Positions 15,714 to 24,917 are shown, counted from the stretch's first letter. The stretch is 64,000 nucleotides of DNA from CAWDVR01 sp044869805 (GCA_044869805.1 JBIOXV010000111.1:18238-82237); one strand, 5' to 3'. Made by a program: numbers and translations. The notes: generated by a model from the sequence alone, not told the origin.

Positions 15714-16460
15714 ATGCGCCGGTCCCGCGTCACCGCCTTCGCCCTGCCGGCCGTGCTGGCGGCCGCCTTCGGCTGCTCCGAGTCCAACCCGACGGGCAGC
15801 GTGGCGCCCGGGGACCTCATCGCCTTGACCGCCTCGGTGCAGGCGCTTCCGGCCGACGGCGTGTCTCGCGCCACCCTCACCGCCCAGATTCCCGCCAACG
15901 CCTCGTCGGGAAACCGCACCGTGACCTTCACCTCGACCGGCGGCACCCTGGTCGGCGGCACGCCAGGCAGCGGCGGCTCGACCTCGCTCGCCATTTCGGC
16001 GGACGTCGACGGCCGCGCCGTGGCCCAGCTCCAGAGCCCCACCCGGCCGGGCTCGGCCCAGGTCACGGCCCAGGTCTCGACCTTCCTCCAAACCCTCACC
16101 ATCGCCTTCACCGGCGCGCTGCCGGACCTCATCCTGGTCGACGCCGGCGCCTTCTCGCTCGAGGCGGGCCTCGCCAACTCCACCACCGTGACCGCCACCC
16201 TGCGCCGCGGTCAGGGCATCGCCAGCGAGGGTACGGTGGTCGAGTACCGCGCCCTGACCTCGGGGGGCGCACGCTTCGGCGAGTTCCGCAGCGTGACCAC
16301 GTCCTCCTCGAGCGGCACGTCCACCGCCCTCTTCACGGCCGGCGACACCACCTTCCGCGGCACCGCGACGATCTTCGCCCGCGTCACCGACGTGCCGAGC
16401 GGCACCGTGGTCGAGGGCAGCGCGACGATTCAGATCACGGAGCCACCCGCCGCGCCGTAG
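15714..16460 (+). CDS. Lipoprotein with bacterial Ig-like repeats
   Basis: 248 aa. Signal peptide with lipobox LAAAFGC, so it is lipid-anchored at about Cys20. Two Ig-like (invasin/BIG1) domains follow: one opening with LIALTASVQALPADGVSRATLTAQI, the classic 'dG.s.atvtA.v' phrase with NRTVTFTSTGG, and a second beginning LILVDAGAFSLEAGLANSTTVTATLRRGQG. Such domains serve as spacers or adhesion modules on the cell surface. It ends 3 nt before the stop of the convergent membrane-protein gene. Confidence 0.78.
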   Translation: MRRSRVTAFALPAVLAAAFGCSESNPTGSVAPGDLIALTASVQALPADGVSRATLTAQIPANASSGNRTVTFTSTGGTLVGGTPGSGGSTSLAISADVDGRAVAQLQSPTRPGSAQVTAQVSTFLQTLTIAFTGALPDLILVDAGAFSLEAGLANSTTVTATLRRGQGIASEGTVVEYRALTSGGARFGEFRSVTTSSSSGTSTALFTAGDTTFRGTATIFARVTDVPSGTVVEGSATIQITEPPAAP

Positions 16461-16463
16461 CCC

Positions 16464-17708
16464 TCAGCTCGCCCCCGCGCCGTCCCCGTCGTGGCGCTCG
16501 GGGAACTTGAAACCCAGGTAGGTGCCCGAGCTGATGCCCATCAGCCCGAGCAGGGTGGCCGAGAACTCCGGCATGTAGAGGGTGCGGTACACGGTCGCGA
16601 CGAAGATTAGGCCCAGCACCAAGGTCCAGACCAGCATCTGGAAGCGGTGCAGGCTCATGCCGGCGTCGGTCTCGAGCAGGTCGCGCAGAAAGCTCCCGGT
16701 CGAGCCGCCCTTGACGACCCCCTGCTTCTGGCCGATCAAGGTGTCGACCTCGGCCATCCGTGCCTGTTTGGCCGCCACCTGGGTGTCGGCGGTCGAGCGC
16801 GCCACCGCGTCGGGGGCGGCGGCCGCCTGCGCGCTCAGCGCGTTCAGCGAGGTGCTCAGGGCCTGCTTTTCGGCGCTGAGCCGGCTGGTGGCGGCATCCG
16901 CCACCTGTTCCTTGTCGGCATCGATCAGCGACGCACCGAGCGCCGTGCCCGAGCCGATGCCGATCAGCGACAGGATCGACGGGGTGATGGTGTCCAGCTC
17001 CTCGATGATCACCCACAGGAAGTAGTAGGCCGAGATCACCAGCAGGAACCAGAAAGCCATCTGGAAGCGGGCCAGGCTGTAGGGGCGGCGCTCGCCGGGG
17101 CCGGGCTCGGCCTGGGCGTCGCGGATGATGTCGGTGCGCCGGGCGAGCCAGAAGCCGGCACCCCAGAGCACGAGGATCACCACCAGGACCACCCAGAACT
17201 CGTTCTCCGGGATGACCACCAGCGGGAACTCGCGCACCCGGGTGGCGATCGAGATGCGGTCGGTAGGGCCGACGGAGACGGCGATCTTGCGGGTGAAGGA
17301 CTTCGGCCGCCCGAGCAGGGAGTGCCAGCGCTCGTCGTTCTCGTCGGTGCGGTGCAGCTCGTAGCGCAGGCGCCCTTCCTGGGGGTCGCAGGAGTGCGGG
17401 TCGATGCCGGGAAACGGCAGGCCGTCGAGGAAGAGCACGACCGACTCGCAGTTGCCGCCGGCCTGGGCGAGGAGATCCGCGAAGCCGTCGACCACCACCA
17501 CGATCTGGTCGCCGAGCCCGGCGCCTCCCCCCTCGGTCGGCGGCAGGGTGAAGACCTCGGTGACCGTTGGGCCGGCGGCCGGCGTTGCTCCGGCCGGCGC
17601 GGTTGCCGCCGGGCTCGGCGGCGTGGATGGAGCCTGGGCCGCCGCGGCGAGCGCGAAGCTGCAGGCGAGGACAGTAGCGGAGACGAAGAGAGCAGTGCCT
17701 CGCTTCAC
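16464..17708 (-). CDS. Multi-pass membrane protein with coiled coil, unknown function
   Basis: 414 aa. Signal-peptide-like N-terminus (FVSATVLACSFALAAAAQ), an exported beta-rich domain (about 35-195) with a Cys pair (GGNCESV and PHSCDPQ), then about five membrane segments (WVVLVVILVLWGAGFWLA; FQMAFWFLLVISAYYFLWVII; ILSLIGIGSGTALGASLI; FQMLVWTLVLGLIFVATVY; FSATLLGLMGISSGTYLGF). A predicted coiled coil (about 270-325) lies between the third and fourth. The segments 'RFQMAFWFLL...SLIGIGSGTALG' and 'RFQMLVWTLVLG...GLMGISSGTYLG' are related, suggesting an internal duplication. GTG 17708 has an AGGAAAGGA site upstream; the longer frame to 17771 would start inside the predicted promoter. Function unknown. 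Confidence 0.72.
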   Translation of the reverse strand: MKRGTALFVSATVLACSFALAAAAQAPSTPPSPAATAPAGATPAAGPTVTEVFTLPPTEGGGAGLGDQIVVVVDGFADLLAQAGGNCESVVLFLDGLPFPGIDPHSCDPQEGRLRYELHRTDENDERWHSLLGRPKSFTRKIAVSVGPTDRISIATRVREFPLVVIPENEFWVVLVVILVLWGAGFWLARRTDIIRDAQAEPGPGERRPYSLARFQMAFWFLLVISAYYFLWVIIEELDTITPSILSLIGIGSGTALGASLIDADKEQVADAATSRLSAEKQALSTSLNALSAQAAAAPDAVARSTADTQVAAKQARMAEVDTLIGQKQGVVKGGSTGSFLRDLLETDAGMSLHRFQMLVWTLVLGLIFVATVYRTLYMPEFSATLLGLMGISSGTYLGFKFPERHDGDGAGAS

Positions 17709-17769
17709 GGGCAGTCCTTTCCTCGGCCGGTTTCGCCAGGCGCCGAATGTTGGCTTCCGAAGTCCACCC

Positions 17770-17775
17770 ATTGTA
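17770..17775 (-). promoter_or_regulatory. -10 box for the membrane-protein gene
   Basis: The minus strand reads TACAAT here, about 62 nt upstream of GTG 17708. Transcription from it would exclude the in-frame start at 17771, so the box decides between the two possible starts. Confidence 0.4.
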
Positions 17776-17846
17776 GCGCGCCGAGGTGTAACGGCTCGCC
17801 GCCGGGCGCCGCCTGACCAGCGAAGCCAACTGTCGCGAGGACCACC

Positions 17847-18872
17847 ATGCCGCTACGCCGCTACGGAGTGCTCAAGGGAAGACCGATCGCCAAACGCTTC
17901 GGCTCGGGCACCAGCCCCCACTACCAGGTGCACGTGGTGGACGACACCACCGATTACCGGATCGCGGTCAACGTCAAGTCTCAGCTCAGCCCCTCGGAGC
18001 TGCTGTACCTGGTGGACGACGACTTTCGCCACCCGGCGACCGCCGGCCTCGCCGAGCTGCCCTGGGGGTTCAACCTCCTCGCCGGCCGCCCCGGCGGCGC
18101 CGCCCTCGACTTCATCCGCGGCAACCTCTTCGACCGCGAGCAGATGAGGCTGCTGCCGCACTCCGTGCCCGGCGCCGACAACGACCTCAACGAGAAGGTG
18201 GACGCGGTGCTCGAGCGCGCCATCTCCGACGAGGGGGCGCTGGTCTACGCCTTCGGCGAGCGCTGGGGACCCGAGCCGGCGACCAAGGACAAGATCTTCG
18301 GCTTCCTGCCCGGAAACGGCGTGCACGACATCCACATGAACCAGGGCAACCACCCCCGCTTCGAGGACCAGGACGGCGTCTGGCAGGACGGCGGGCTGCT
18401 GGTGCACCTGCCCGAGGAGGGCGGCCCGGCGGGGCGCTGGATAGGCGTCTTCCTGGCCTTCCAGTCCCAGGCCTGGCACACCGACGACGCCAGCGGGCAC
18501 GCGCTCGGCGAGGGCGGTGGCCCCGGCGGCGAAGAGCCGGCCTCGGCCGAGGGCCAGGTGGCGATCGTCGCCGCCTTGGTCAACCCCGAGGGGCCGGCGC
18601 CGGAGCGCGAGACGGTGACCCTGCTCAACACCTCGCCGCGGGAGCTCGACCTCACGGGCTGGGCGATCGCCGACCGCAACAAGCACCGCCACTCCCTCGC
18701 CCTGATGCTCGCCGGCGGGGCCACCGCCACGGTGGTCCTGCCGCCCACCGTCCAGCTCGGCAACCAAGGGGGGATCATCACCCTGCTCGACGCCGCCGGC
18801 CTCAAGGTGGACGGCGTCGCCTACACCCGCGACCAGGCGCGGCGGGAGGGATGGACGATCGTGTTCCGCTGA
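17847..18872 (+). CDS. DUF2278 (YukJ-like) protein with C-terminal lamin-tail domain
   Basis: 341 aa. The N-terminal ~220 residues fit DUF2278: MPLRRYGVLKGRPIAKR, HYQVHVVDDTTDYRIAVNVKS, NDLNEKVDAVLERAI and the conserved GNGVHDIHMNQGN, which contains His/Asp residues suggestive of a metal or catalytic site. The C-terminal ~105 residues (VAIVAALVNPEGPAPERETVTLLN, LTGWAIADR, IITLLDAAGLKVDGVAYT) form a lamin-tail (LTD) Ig-like fold, usually a nucleic-acid or surface binding accessory. No signal peptide. The biochemical role of DUF2278 is unknown. It is a single gene with a ~140-nt divergent upstream region. Confidence 0.85.
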   Translation: MPLRRYGVLKGRPIAKRFGSGTSPHYQVHVVDDTTDYRIAVNVKSQLSPSELLYLVDDDFRHPATAGLAELPWGFNLLAGRPGGAALDFIRGNLFDREQMRLLPHSVPGADNDLNEKVDAVLERAISDEGALVYAFGERWGPEPATKDKIFGFLPGNGVHDIHMNQGNHPRFEDQDGVWQDGGLLVHLPEEGGPAGRWIGVFLAFQSQAWHTDDASGHALGEGGGPGGEEPASAEGQVAIVAALVNPEGPAPERETVTLLNTSPRELDLTGWAIADRNKHRHSLALMLAGGATATVVLPPTVQLGNQGGIITLLDAAGLKVDGVAYTRDQARREGWTIVFR

Positions 18873-18911
18873 CGCTCCCGCCGCCTCCCTCGGGTACAGT
18901 AGTGCCCCTCC

Positions 18912-20291
18912 ATGGGCGGCACGGACGAGCTACAGGAACACCTGTCAGAGGAGGCGGGTGCCCTCCGCCGGCACGCGGAGCAGGTCAACGCCGCCGTGCT
19001 CTGGCGGCTGGCGGTGGTGGCGGGCGCGGTTTCGCTCGGCGTGGGGCTGCTCAAGTTCGCCCTCGCCGAGCCCTGGCCGATGGCCGTGGCCCTGGGCAAC
19101 GCCGCGGCGCTGGTGCTCCTGTACTTGAAGAGCGACTCCAACCTGGTGTCGCGCCACTTCCGCACCGTCTGCCTGGCCTTCCTGCTGGTCGAGCTCGGCC
19201 TGGTAGCGGCCCCCCTCTGGGGCCTCCCTCCCGAGGTGCGAGTGGTGCTCTCCTCCCTGGTCTTCCCGCTGCTGGCGCTGGCCTTCCGACTGCGCACCGT
19301 CGAGCACGCAGTGCTCCTCACCCTGATGTGGGGCATCACGGTGTGGCTGTGGACCATGGAGCTCAGCGGCCTGTGGGGCGCGCCGCGGGGGCTCGGCGGA
19401 GTGCTGTGGCCGACTCTCGCCACCGCCGGCTTCCTGGCCACGGCCAGCAGCCTGTCGCGGAGCCGCCGGCGCGCCTTCCTCGGCGGGTGGCGGCGCGAGA
19501 TGTCGCTCGACCGCGAGCGCAGCCGCATCCAGTCGGAGATCGAGGACGCGCGGCAGATCCAGCTCAGCATGCTGCCGCGGTCGACGCCGCAGCTCTCCTG
19601 GCTCGACGTGGCCAGCGTCTCGCTGCCGGCGAGCGAGGTGGGCGGCGATTACTACGCGTTCTTCGAGCTCGAGCCCCCCGGCGCCGAGGCCGGGGCGCCG
19701 GCCGGAGAGAAGGGCCTGTCGATCGTGGTCGGCGACGTGGCCGGCCACGGCCTGGCGAGCGGCCTGCTGCTCTCCGGCTTGCGGAGCTGCCTCTACCTGC
19801 TGCGCCGCGAGCTCTCCTCGCCCGCCGTGGTCCTGGAGCAGCTCGACGGCATGGTGCGCCACACCACCGACCGCCGCATGCTGGTCACCCTCCTGGCGAG
19901 CTTCCTCGACCCGGTGGCAGGGCGGCTCAGGCTCTCTTCGGCCGGCCATCCGCCGCCCCTGCGCTACGCCGCGAAGACCGGCACGGTCGAGGAGATCGCC
20001 TGCCCCGCCCTGCCGCTCGGCACGCGGCTCAAGAGCCACTACTCCGAGGTCGAGACCCCGCTCGAGGCCGGCGACCTGGTGTGCTTCTTCACCGACGGCC
20101 TGACCGAGACCAGCAACGGCGACGGCGACGCCTACGGCCTCGAGCGGCTGACCCGGATCCTCGCCGACACCGCCGGCCGCCGGCGGCCGGCGCGCGAGGT
20201 GCGCAACGCCCTGCTTGCCGACCTCTCGAACTTCAAGGGCGACGTGCGGCGCGGCGACGACGTGACCCTGGTGGTAGTGCGGGTAAGGTAG
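18912..20291 (+). CDS. Membrane-anchored SpoIIE/RsbU-type protein phosphatase
   Basis: 459 aa. Residues ~30-195 hold about six membrane helices; a signalling helix (MSLDRERSRIQSEIEDARQIQLSMLPRS) leads into a PP2C-type SpoIIE domain (about 230-459). Metal-binding motifs are present: SEVGGDYYAFFEL, VVGDVAGHGLASGL, FTDGLTET and GDDVTLVVV. Enzymes of this type dephosphorylate anti-anti-sigma factors in partner-switching pathways. A TACAGT box lies 11 nt upstream of the ATG (18895-18900). Its stop is 22 nt from that of the convergent kinase gene; the two are neighbours but not co-transcribed. Confidence 0.88.
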   Translation: MGGTDELQEHLSEEAGALRRHAEQVNAAVLWRLAVVAGAVSLGVGLLKFALAEPWPMAVALGNAAALVLLYLKSDSNLVSRHFRTVCLAFLLVELGLVAAPLWGLPPEVRVVLSSLVFPLLALAFRLRTVEHAVLLTLMWGITVWLWTMELSGLWGAPRGLGGVLWPTLATAGFLATASSLSRSRRRAFLGGWRREMSLDRERSRIQSEIEDARQIQLSMLPRSTPQLSWLDVASVSLPASEVGGDYYAFFELEPPGAEAGAPAGEKGLSIVVGDVAGHGLASGLLLSGLRSCLYLLRRELSSPAVVLEQLDGMVRHTTDRRMLVTLLASFLDPVAGRLRLSSAGHPPPLRYAAKTGTVEEIACPALPLGTRLKSHYSEVETPLEAGDLVCFFTDGLTETSNGDGDAYGLERLTRILADTAGRRRPAREVRNALLADLSNFKGDVRRGDDVTLVVVRVR

Positions 20292-20313
20292 GGTCAGGCC
20301 CGGCGCCGCTTCG

Positions 20314-23067
20314 CTACCGCAGCGCCTCCTCGAGCTCCCGCACGGCCATCTCGAGAGTCGGCGTCATCCCCTGCACGTGGGCGCGCATGACCCGGGCGCG
20401 GTCGAGGGCCTGGCGGGCGCCGTGCGCGTCGCCGCGGGAGAGCAGGACCCGTCCCAGCCTCGCTTCGGTGCCGGCCAGCTCGGCCGTGCCCTTCGGCCAG
20501 AGCCGGTGGCCGAGCTCGAGGGCACGACGGAAGGCGGCCTCGGCTGCGGCGAGGTCCCCGTGCGCGAGCTCGACCCTGCCCAGCTCGTCCAGGACTTCTT
20601 GGCGGATCCAGGAGTCGGCGGCGAGCACGCTCGCGTCGAGGGCAAGGACCCCGTGCAGCCGGTCGACGGCCTCTCGCTGCCTGCCGGCCGCGGCGAGCAG
20701 CGTACCCTCGACCTTGTCGCAGAGGATGACGTCACCCGAGGTCTCGCCGAAGGCGGCGACCAGGCGCCGCCTCGCCTCGGCGATCTCTCGCAGCCCCTCC
20801 TCGAAGCGGCCCAGCCCGTGGAGCGCGCGGGCGCGGCGGTAGTGACCGATGCCGATCCAGAAGCTGTCCGGCCCCAGCACCCTGGCGAGCACCGGAAGGC
20901 TCTGGTCGGCCATCTCCAGCGCTTCGCCGTACTGCTCGGCGACGACGGCCCCGTGGGCGGCATTGACGCGGATGACGGCCGTCTGGCCCTCGTGCACGCG
21001 GGGGCTCGCCTCGGCGGCCGCCAGGGCCTCGCGGTAGGCCTCGAGACCTTCGTCGAGGCGGCCCAGGTTGTAGTACACCGTGGCCAGCTCCGAGAGGAAC
21101 GGCCCGATGCTCGGATGGTGAGGGTCGACGTTGGCGCGCAGCAGGTCGATCGCGCGCCGGTAAGCGGCGAGCGCCTCCTCCGAGCGCTCGAGAGAGCTCA
21201 AGGTCCGCCCGAGATAGAGGTGCGCCCACGCCAGCCGCAGGGGCTCCGGCTGGGGCAGGCGCTCGTAGATGTCGACGGCCCGTCGAGCGGCCTGCAGCGA
21301 CTCCTCGAAGCGGCCCAGGCGGTGCGAGAGGTTGGCGATCTCGCTCCAGCTCCAGCCGACCTGCATGTGGCTCTCGCCCAGGACGCGACGCCGCGCCGCG
21401 AGAGTCTTCTGATGCATTGCCAGGGCCTCCTCGCTGCGGTCCTGGACCGAGAGGACCATCGCCAGCTCGTGCTGGCTATCGAGCGTCTCCGGGTGCTCCG
21501 CGCCCAGCGTCCGGGTGCGCAGCTCGACCGCCTGCCGGACCAGGCGCTCGGCGGGCTCGAACCGGACCAGCTTGCGGTACACCATGGCGATGGTGTGGAG
21601 CATGGTGGCCTTGACCGCCGGCTGGCCCGCGAGCGTGAGATCGCTGCCGTCCTCCACGCGCTTGGCGCCTTCGTCGAGCAGCTCGAGCGCCGTCAGGCTC
21701 GCGGTGCTCCGCGGCGAGAAGGGGTCCGGCGCCTGGAAGAGGTCCACCAGGAAGCGCGACACCTGCCGCGCCTTCTCGGCCTCCTGCTCGGCGGTGTCCC
21801 GCTCGGCCCGCAGGCGAGCCGCGTAGAACGTCGAGAGGCCGATCATCGCGGCGAGGCCCGCCGCGCTCGCGCCGACCGCCCAGCGGTTGCGCCCCACGAA
21901 CTTCCGCGCCCGGTAGGCGAGCGCGTCCGGCCGCGCCAGGATCGGCCGGCCGGCCAGGTACCGCTCTACGTCCTCCACCATCCGCGACGCCGATTCGTAG
22001 CGCCGTTCGGCCTCCGGGCGCAGCGCCGTGAGCACGACGGTGTCGAGGTCCCCGGCGAGGAGCCTGCGCAACTGGCGAGCCGAGGCGCAGCCGCGGCGCC
22101 GGGCGCTCTCCTCGCCCGGTCCCGGCGTCACCACGGAGCTCGGCCTCGGCGGCTCGCGCGTCGCGGCTCGCGCCTTGATCTCGGAGGGCGTCGCGCCCGC
22201 GAACTCGAAGGCCCGCTGCCCCGCCAGCAGCTCGTAGAGCAGCAACCCGAGCTGGTAGACGTCCGACGCCGTCGTCACCGGCTCTCCCGCCGCCTGCTCC
22301 GGGCTGGCGTAGCGCGGCGTCATCGGCGCCGCGGCCCGCGTCAGCTCGGGGGCGGCGAGCGCTCCGCCTTCCTCCTCGATCAGCCTGGCGATGCCGAAGT
22401 CGAGGAGCCGTGGGCTGCCGTCTTTCGCCACCAGGATGTTTGCCGGCTTGATGTCCCGATGCACCACCAGTTGCCGGTGGGCCGCGGCCACCGCCCGCCC
22501 CACTTGCAGGAAGAGCTCCAGCCGCTGGCGAACGTCGAGCCGGTGCAGGTCGCAGAAGTCGTCGATGCGCGCGCCTTCGACGTACTCCATCACGAAGTAG
22601 GGACGGCCATCCGGTGCGATGCCGCCGTCCAGGAGGCGAGCGATGCTGGGGTGCTCGAGCCGGGCGAGGATCTGGCGCTCGCGATGGAATCGGGCCTTGG
22701 CGGCCTGGTCGGAGGCCGCCTGCTCCATCACTTTGAGCGCCGCCCGTTGCTGGTACTGGCCGTCCGCCCGCTCCGCCAGGTAGACCGCGGCCATGCCCCC
22801 GCGGCCCAGCTCGCCGAGGATGCGCCAGGCGCCGATCGAGCTCCCGGGCTCGAGGGCTGTCGCTCCGAAGCCGTCCGCGAGCTCCTGCCAGAGCGCGGCA
22901 CCGATCCGGACCACGGCCGTCTCCTGCTCGCTCGCCGCCAGCAGGCGCTCCACGGCTTCGCGAAGCCCCGCCGTCTCGCACTCGCGGTCGAGGAACGACT
23001 GCCGCTCCGCCAGCGGCAGCTCGAGCGCCGCCTCGAACAGCGCATTCAGACGCTTGCGATCCTTCAA
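20314..23067 (-). CDS. Serine/threonine protein kinase with TPR sensor
   Basis: 917 aa. N-terminal Hanks-type kinase: glycine loop LGELGRGGMAAVYLAE (about residue 88), catalytic Lys in RAALKVM, HRDIKPANILV (HRD) and LLDFGIARL (DFG), with an activation segment ending MTPRYASPEQ. All catalytic residues are intact. A single transmembrane helix (RWAVGASAAGLAAMIGLSTFYAARL, about 400) separates it from a C-terminal region of about ten TPR repeats, e.g. ALAAYRRAIDLL and EGLEAYREALAAAEAS, presumably exported. The start is TTG 23067 with GGAG 7 nt upstream. This layout is common in Acidobacteriota; ligand and substrate are unknown. Confidence 0.92.
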   Translation of the reverse strand: MKDRKRLNALFEAALELPLAERQSFLDRECETAGLREAVERLLAASEQETAVVRIGAALWQELADGFGATALEPGSSIGAWRILGELGRGGMAAVYLAERADGQYQQRAALKVMEQAASDQAAKARFHRERQILARLEHPSIARLLDGGIAPDGRPYFVMEYVEGARIDDFCDLHRLDVRQRLELFLQVGRAVAAAHRQLVVHRDIKPANILVAKDGSPRLLDFGIARLIEEEGGALAAPELTRAAAPMTPRYASPEQAAGEPVTTASDVYQLGLLLYELLAGQRAFEFAGATPSEIKARAATREPPRPSSVVTPGPGEESARRRGCASARQLRRLLAGDLDTVVLTALRPEAERRYESASRMVEDVERYLAGRPILARPDALAYRARKFVGRNRWAVGASAAGLAAMIGLSTFYAARLRAERDTAEQEAEKARQVSRFLVDLFQAPDPFSPRSTASLTALELLDEGAKRVEDGSDLTLAGQPAVKATMLHTIAMVYRKLVRFEPAERLVRQAVELRTRTLGAEHPETLDSQHELAMVLSVQDRSEEALAMHQKTLAARRRVLGESHMQVGWSWSEIANLSHRLGRFEESLQAARRAVDIYERLPQPEPLRLAWAHLYLGRTLSSLERSEEALAAYRRAIDLLRANVDPHHPSIGPFLSELATVYYNLGRLDEGLEAYREALAAAEASPRVHEGQTAVIRVNAAHGAVVAEQYGEALEMADQSLPVLARVLGPDSFWIGIGHYRRARALHGLGRFEEGLREIAEARRRLVAAFGETSGDVILCDKVEGTLLAAAGRQREAVDRLHGVLALDASVLAADSWIRQEVLDELGRVELAHGDLAAAEAAFRRALELGHRLWPKGTAELAGTEARLGRVLLSRGDAHGARQALDRARVMRAHVQGMTPTLEMAVRELEEALR

Positions 23068-23188
23068 GCCCGTCTCCGCCGATGCCGACAGGGGTTCCTT
23101 TTCCTGCTAACGCAGAACCCGGCATGTTACCGCCAGAGCGATCCGCCGGTGCCTGCGGTAGGCTGCAGCCTCCAGGGCCGCGAAGCCG

Positions 23189-23596
23189 ATGCACGGCAGA
23201 CCCGACCTCAGCCCTCGATCCGAAAGGCGCGTCGCCGCCGCGCTGCTGTTCGCGCTCCTCGCCTTGCAGACCGCGCTGCCGCTCGCCGCCGCCGAGCTCC
23301 ACCCCGGCGCCGCAGCCGCCGGCTGCGCCTGCCCGGTGAAGATGCCCTGCTGCCTCGAGGGCCACTGCCCGTTGCAGGCCCGCGCGCCGGTCCCCGACCT
23401 CGAGACCGCCCTGCGCGGTTGCCCGGGGGACGCCGGCGGCTCCGCGCTCCTGCCCTCCCTCTTCTACATCCCCGCCGTGCTCGCTACCGGTGCGGACCTC
23501 GCCCACTCGGCGCCTGCCGCCGAGGCGGTCGAGGCACGCCGCTTCGCCTCGCGCTCCACACCCGCCGAGCCTCCGCGGCGCCCGCCGCGCGCCTGA
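23189..23596 (+). CDS. Small exported Cys-rich protein
   Basis: 135 aa. A signal peptide ends near LPLAAAE (about 36). The mature part starts with a cluster of six cysteines (GCACPVKMPCCLEGHCPL), then Ala/Pro-rich sequence with no recognised domain. The cluster suggests metal binding. Exported Cys-rich proteins of this kind often precede metal-efflux or metal-responsive outer-membrane genes, and the next gene encodes a His-rich outer-membrane protein 100 nt downstream on the same strand. The metal role is inferred, not shown. Confidence 0.6.
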   Translation: MHGRPDLSPRSERRVAAALLFALLALQTALPLAAAELHPGAAAAGCACPVKMPCCLEGHCPLQARAPVPDLETALRGCPGDAGGSALLPSLFYIPAVLATGADLAHSAPAAEAVEARRFASRSTPAEPPRRPPRA

Positions 23597-23695
23597 GCCC
23601 TCGCCCACAGCCCTGTCGTTCAACTCGCCCGTGAGGCGGTGTGGCCGGCGTCCCGGCCGTGCCGCCTCTGGGCTCTGCCTGCGAGGAGCGACCTC

Positions 23696-24763
23696 ATGCG
23701 CACGAGCATTCCGATTCTCCTGCTGTGGCTCCTGCTGTCGGTCGTGGCGACGGCGAAGGTCGAGGCCGGCTGCGGCACGACCTCCTGCCCGATCGAGCTC
23801 TCTGCCCTCTCCCTGTTCGATCCCGGCCGCTTCAGCGCCGACCTTTCGTTCCAGTACATCGATCAAGACCAGCCCACCATCGGCTCGCGCGACGCCGAGG
23901 TGGGCGAGATTCCCTCCCACCACGACGAGGTGCGGACCATCAACCGCATCGGCACCGTGAGCCTCGACTGGCGCCCGGGCGGCGCCTGGGAGCTCGGCTT
24001 CGCTCTGCCCCAGATCTCCCGCTTCCACCGTCACCTCGCCGCAGGGGAGCACCACCACGAGGCCGACGGGGAGGAGCCCGAGGCGAGCACCTCCGGCAAG
24101 CACGAAGGCGAAGCGCACGGCGAGGAGAGGGTCGTCGAGCAGTGGCGCATCGACGGCGTGGGCGACCTGCTGGTGCAGGGCCGGCGCCGCCTGTGGGCCG
24201 GCGGGAGCCCGGCCGGCGGCTCCCTGTGGGCGAGCCTCGGCGTGGAGCTTCCCACCGGCGCAACCGACGAGGCGAACGAAGACGGCGAGGTGGGAGAGGT
24301 GCCCATCTAGCCCGGCAGCGGCTCGATCGACTTCGTCGTCGGCCTCGCCTGGCGCGGCGGGTTGGTGCGCGAGACCTCCCTCGCCGGGTCGATGGGCGGG
24401 GCGGCGCACATCCCCTACTTCGTCTCCGCCTCCTACCGCCGCAACGGCAAGGGCACGGACGACTACGAGCTGGGCGAGGAAGTGCAGATCAATGCCGGCG
24501 GGGCCTACCCGCTGAGCCACCACTTGCAGCTCCTGCTGCAGGTCAACGGCCGGTACCGGGGCCAGGACGAGCCCGGCGAGACGGACGAGGACACCGACTT
24601 CACCGGCGGCGAGTCGGTGTTCGTGAGCCCCGGCCTCCACGTCTCCGTCGGCGAGCGTTGGGCTGGCTACGCCTACGTGCAGGTCCCCGTGTACCAGCAC
24701 GTCAACCGGGAGCAACTGGTGTCGAGCGCCAACTGGCTGACCGGCCTCGCGGCACGGTTCTGA
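23696..24763 (+). pseudogene. Outer-membrane beta-barrel protein with His-rich loop, interrupted by an in-frame TAG
   Basis: The reading frame continues without shift from ATG 23696 to 24763 (about 355 codons) except for TAG at 24308-24310. The first part has a signal peptide, GCGTTSC, amphipathic strands (RFSADLSFQYI, VSLDWRPGGAWELGFALP) and a loop rich in His/Glu (EHHHEADGEEPE...KHEGEAHGEE). After the TAG come further strands (SIDFVVGLAWRG, HIPYFVSASYRR, AGYAYVQVPVYQHV) ending in Phe, the usual C-terminal residue of outer-membrane barrels. The local sequence VPI-TAG-PGSGS would read VPIQPGSGS with CAG, so a single C-to-T change explains it. Either a recent pseudogene, a sequencing error, or readthrough. 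Confidence 0.7.
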
Positions 24764-24917
24764 TCCCGCCGAGAGACAGGGCAGAAACCGGCCGCAGGTC
24801 GGTTCCTGCCCGGCGGCCGTGGTGGCGACAATGCCCTCGAGGAGCGGCACTCCGCCATTCCTTGTCTGGGCCGCTCGCTGTCTCGAGCTCACACGCCTAG
24901 ACAGAGATCAACCATCG

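Noticed and set aside
20377..23634. 1085-aa plus-strand open frame opposite the Ser/Thr kinase
   Set aside because: Antisense to a kinase with complete catalytic motifs; no recognisable domains.
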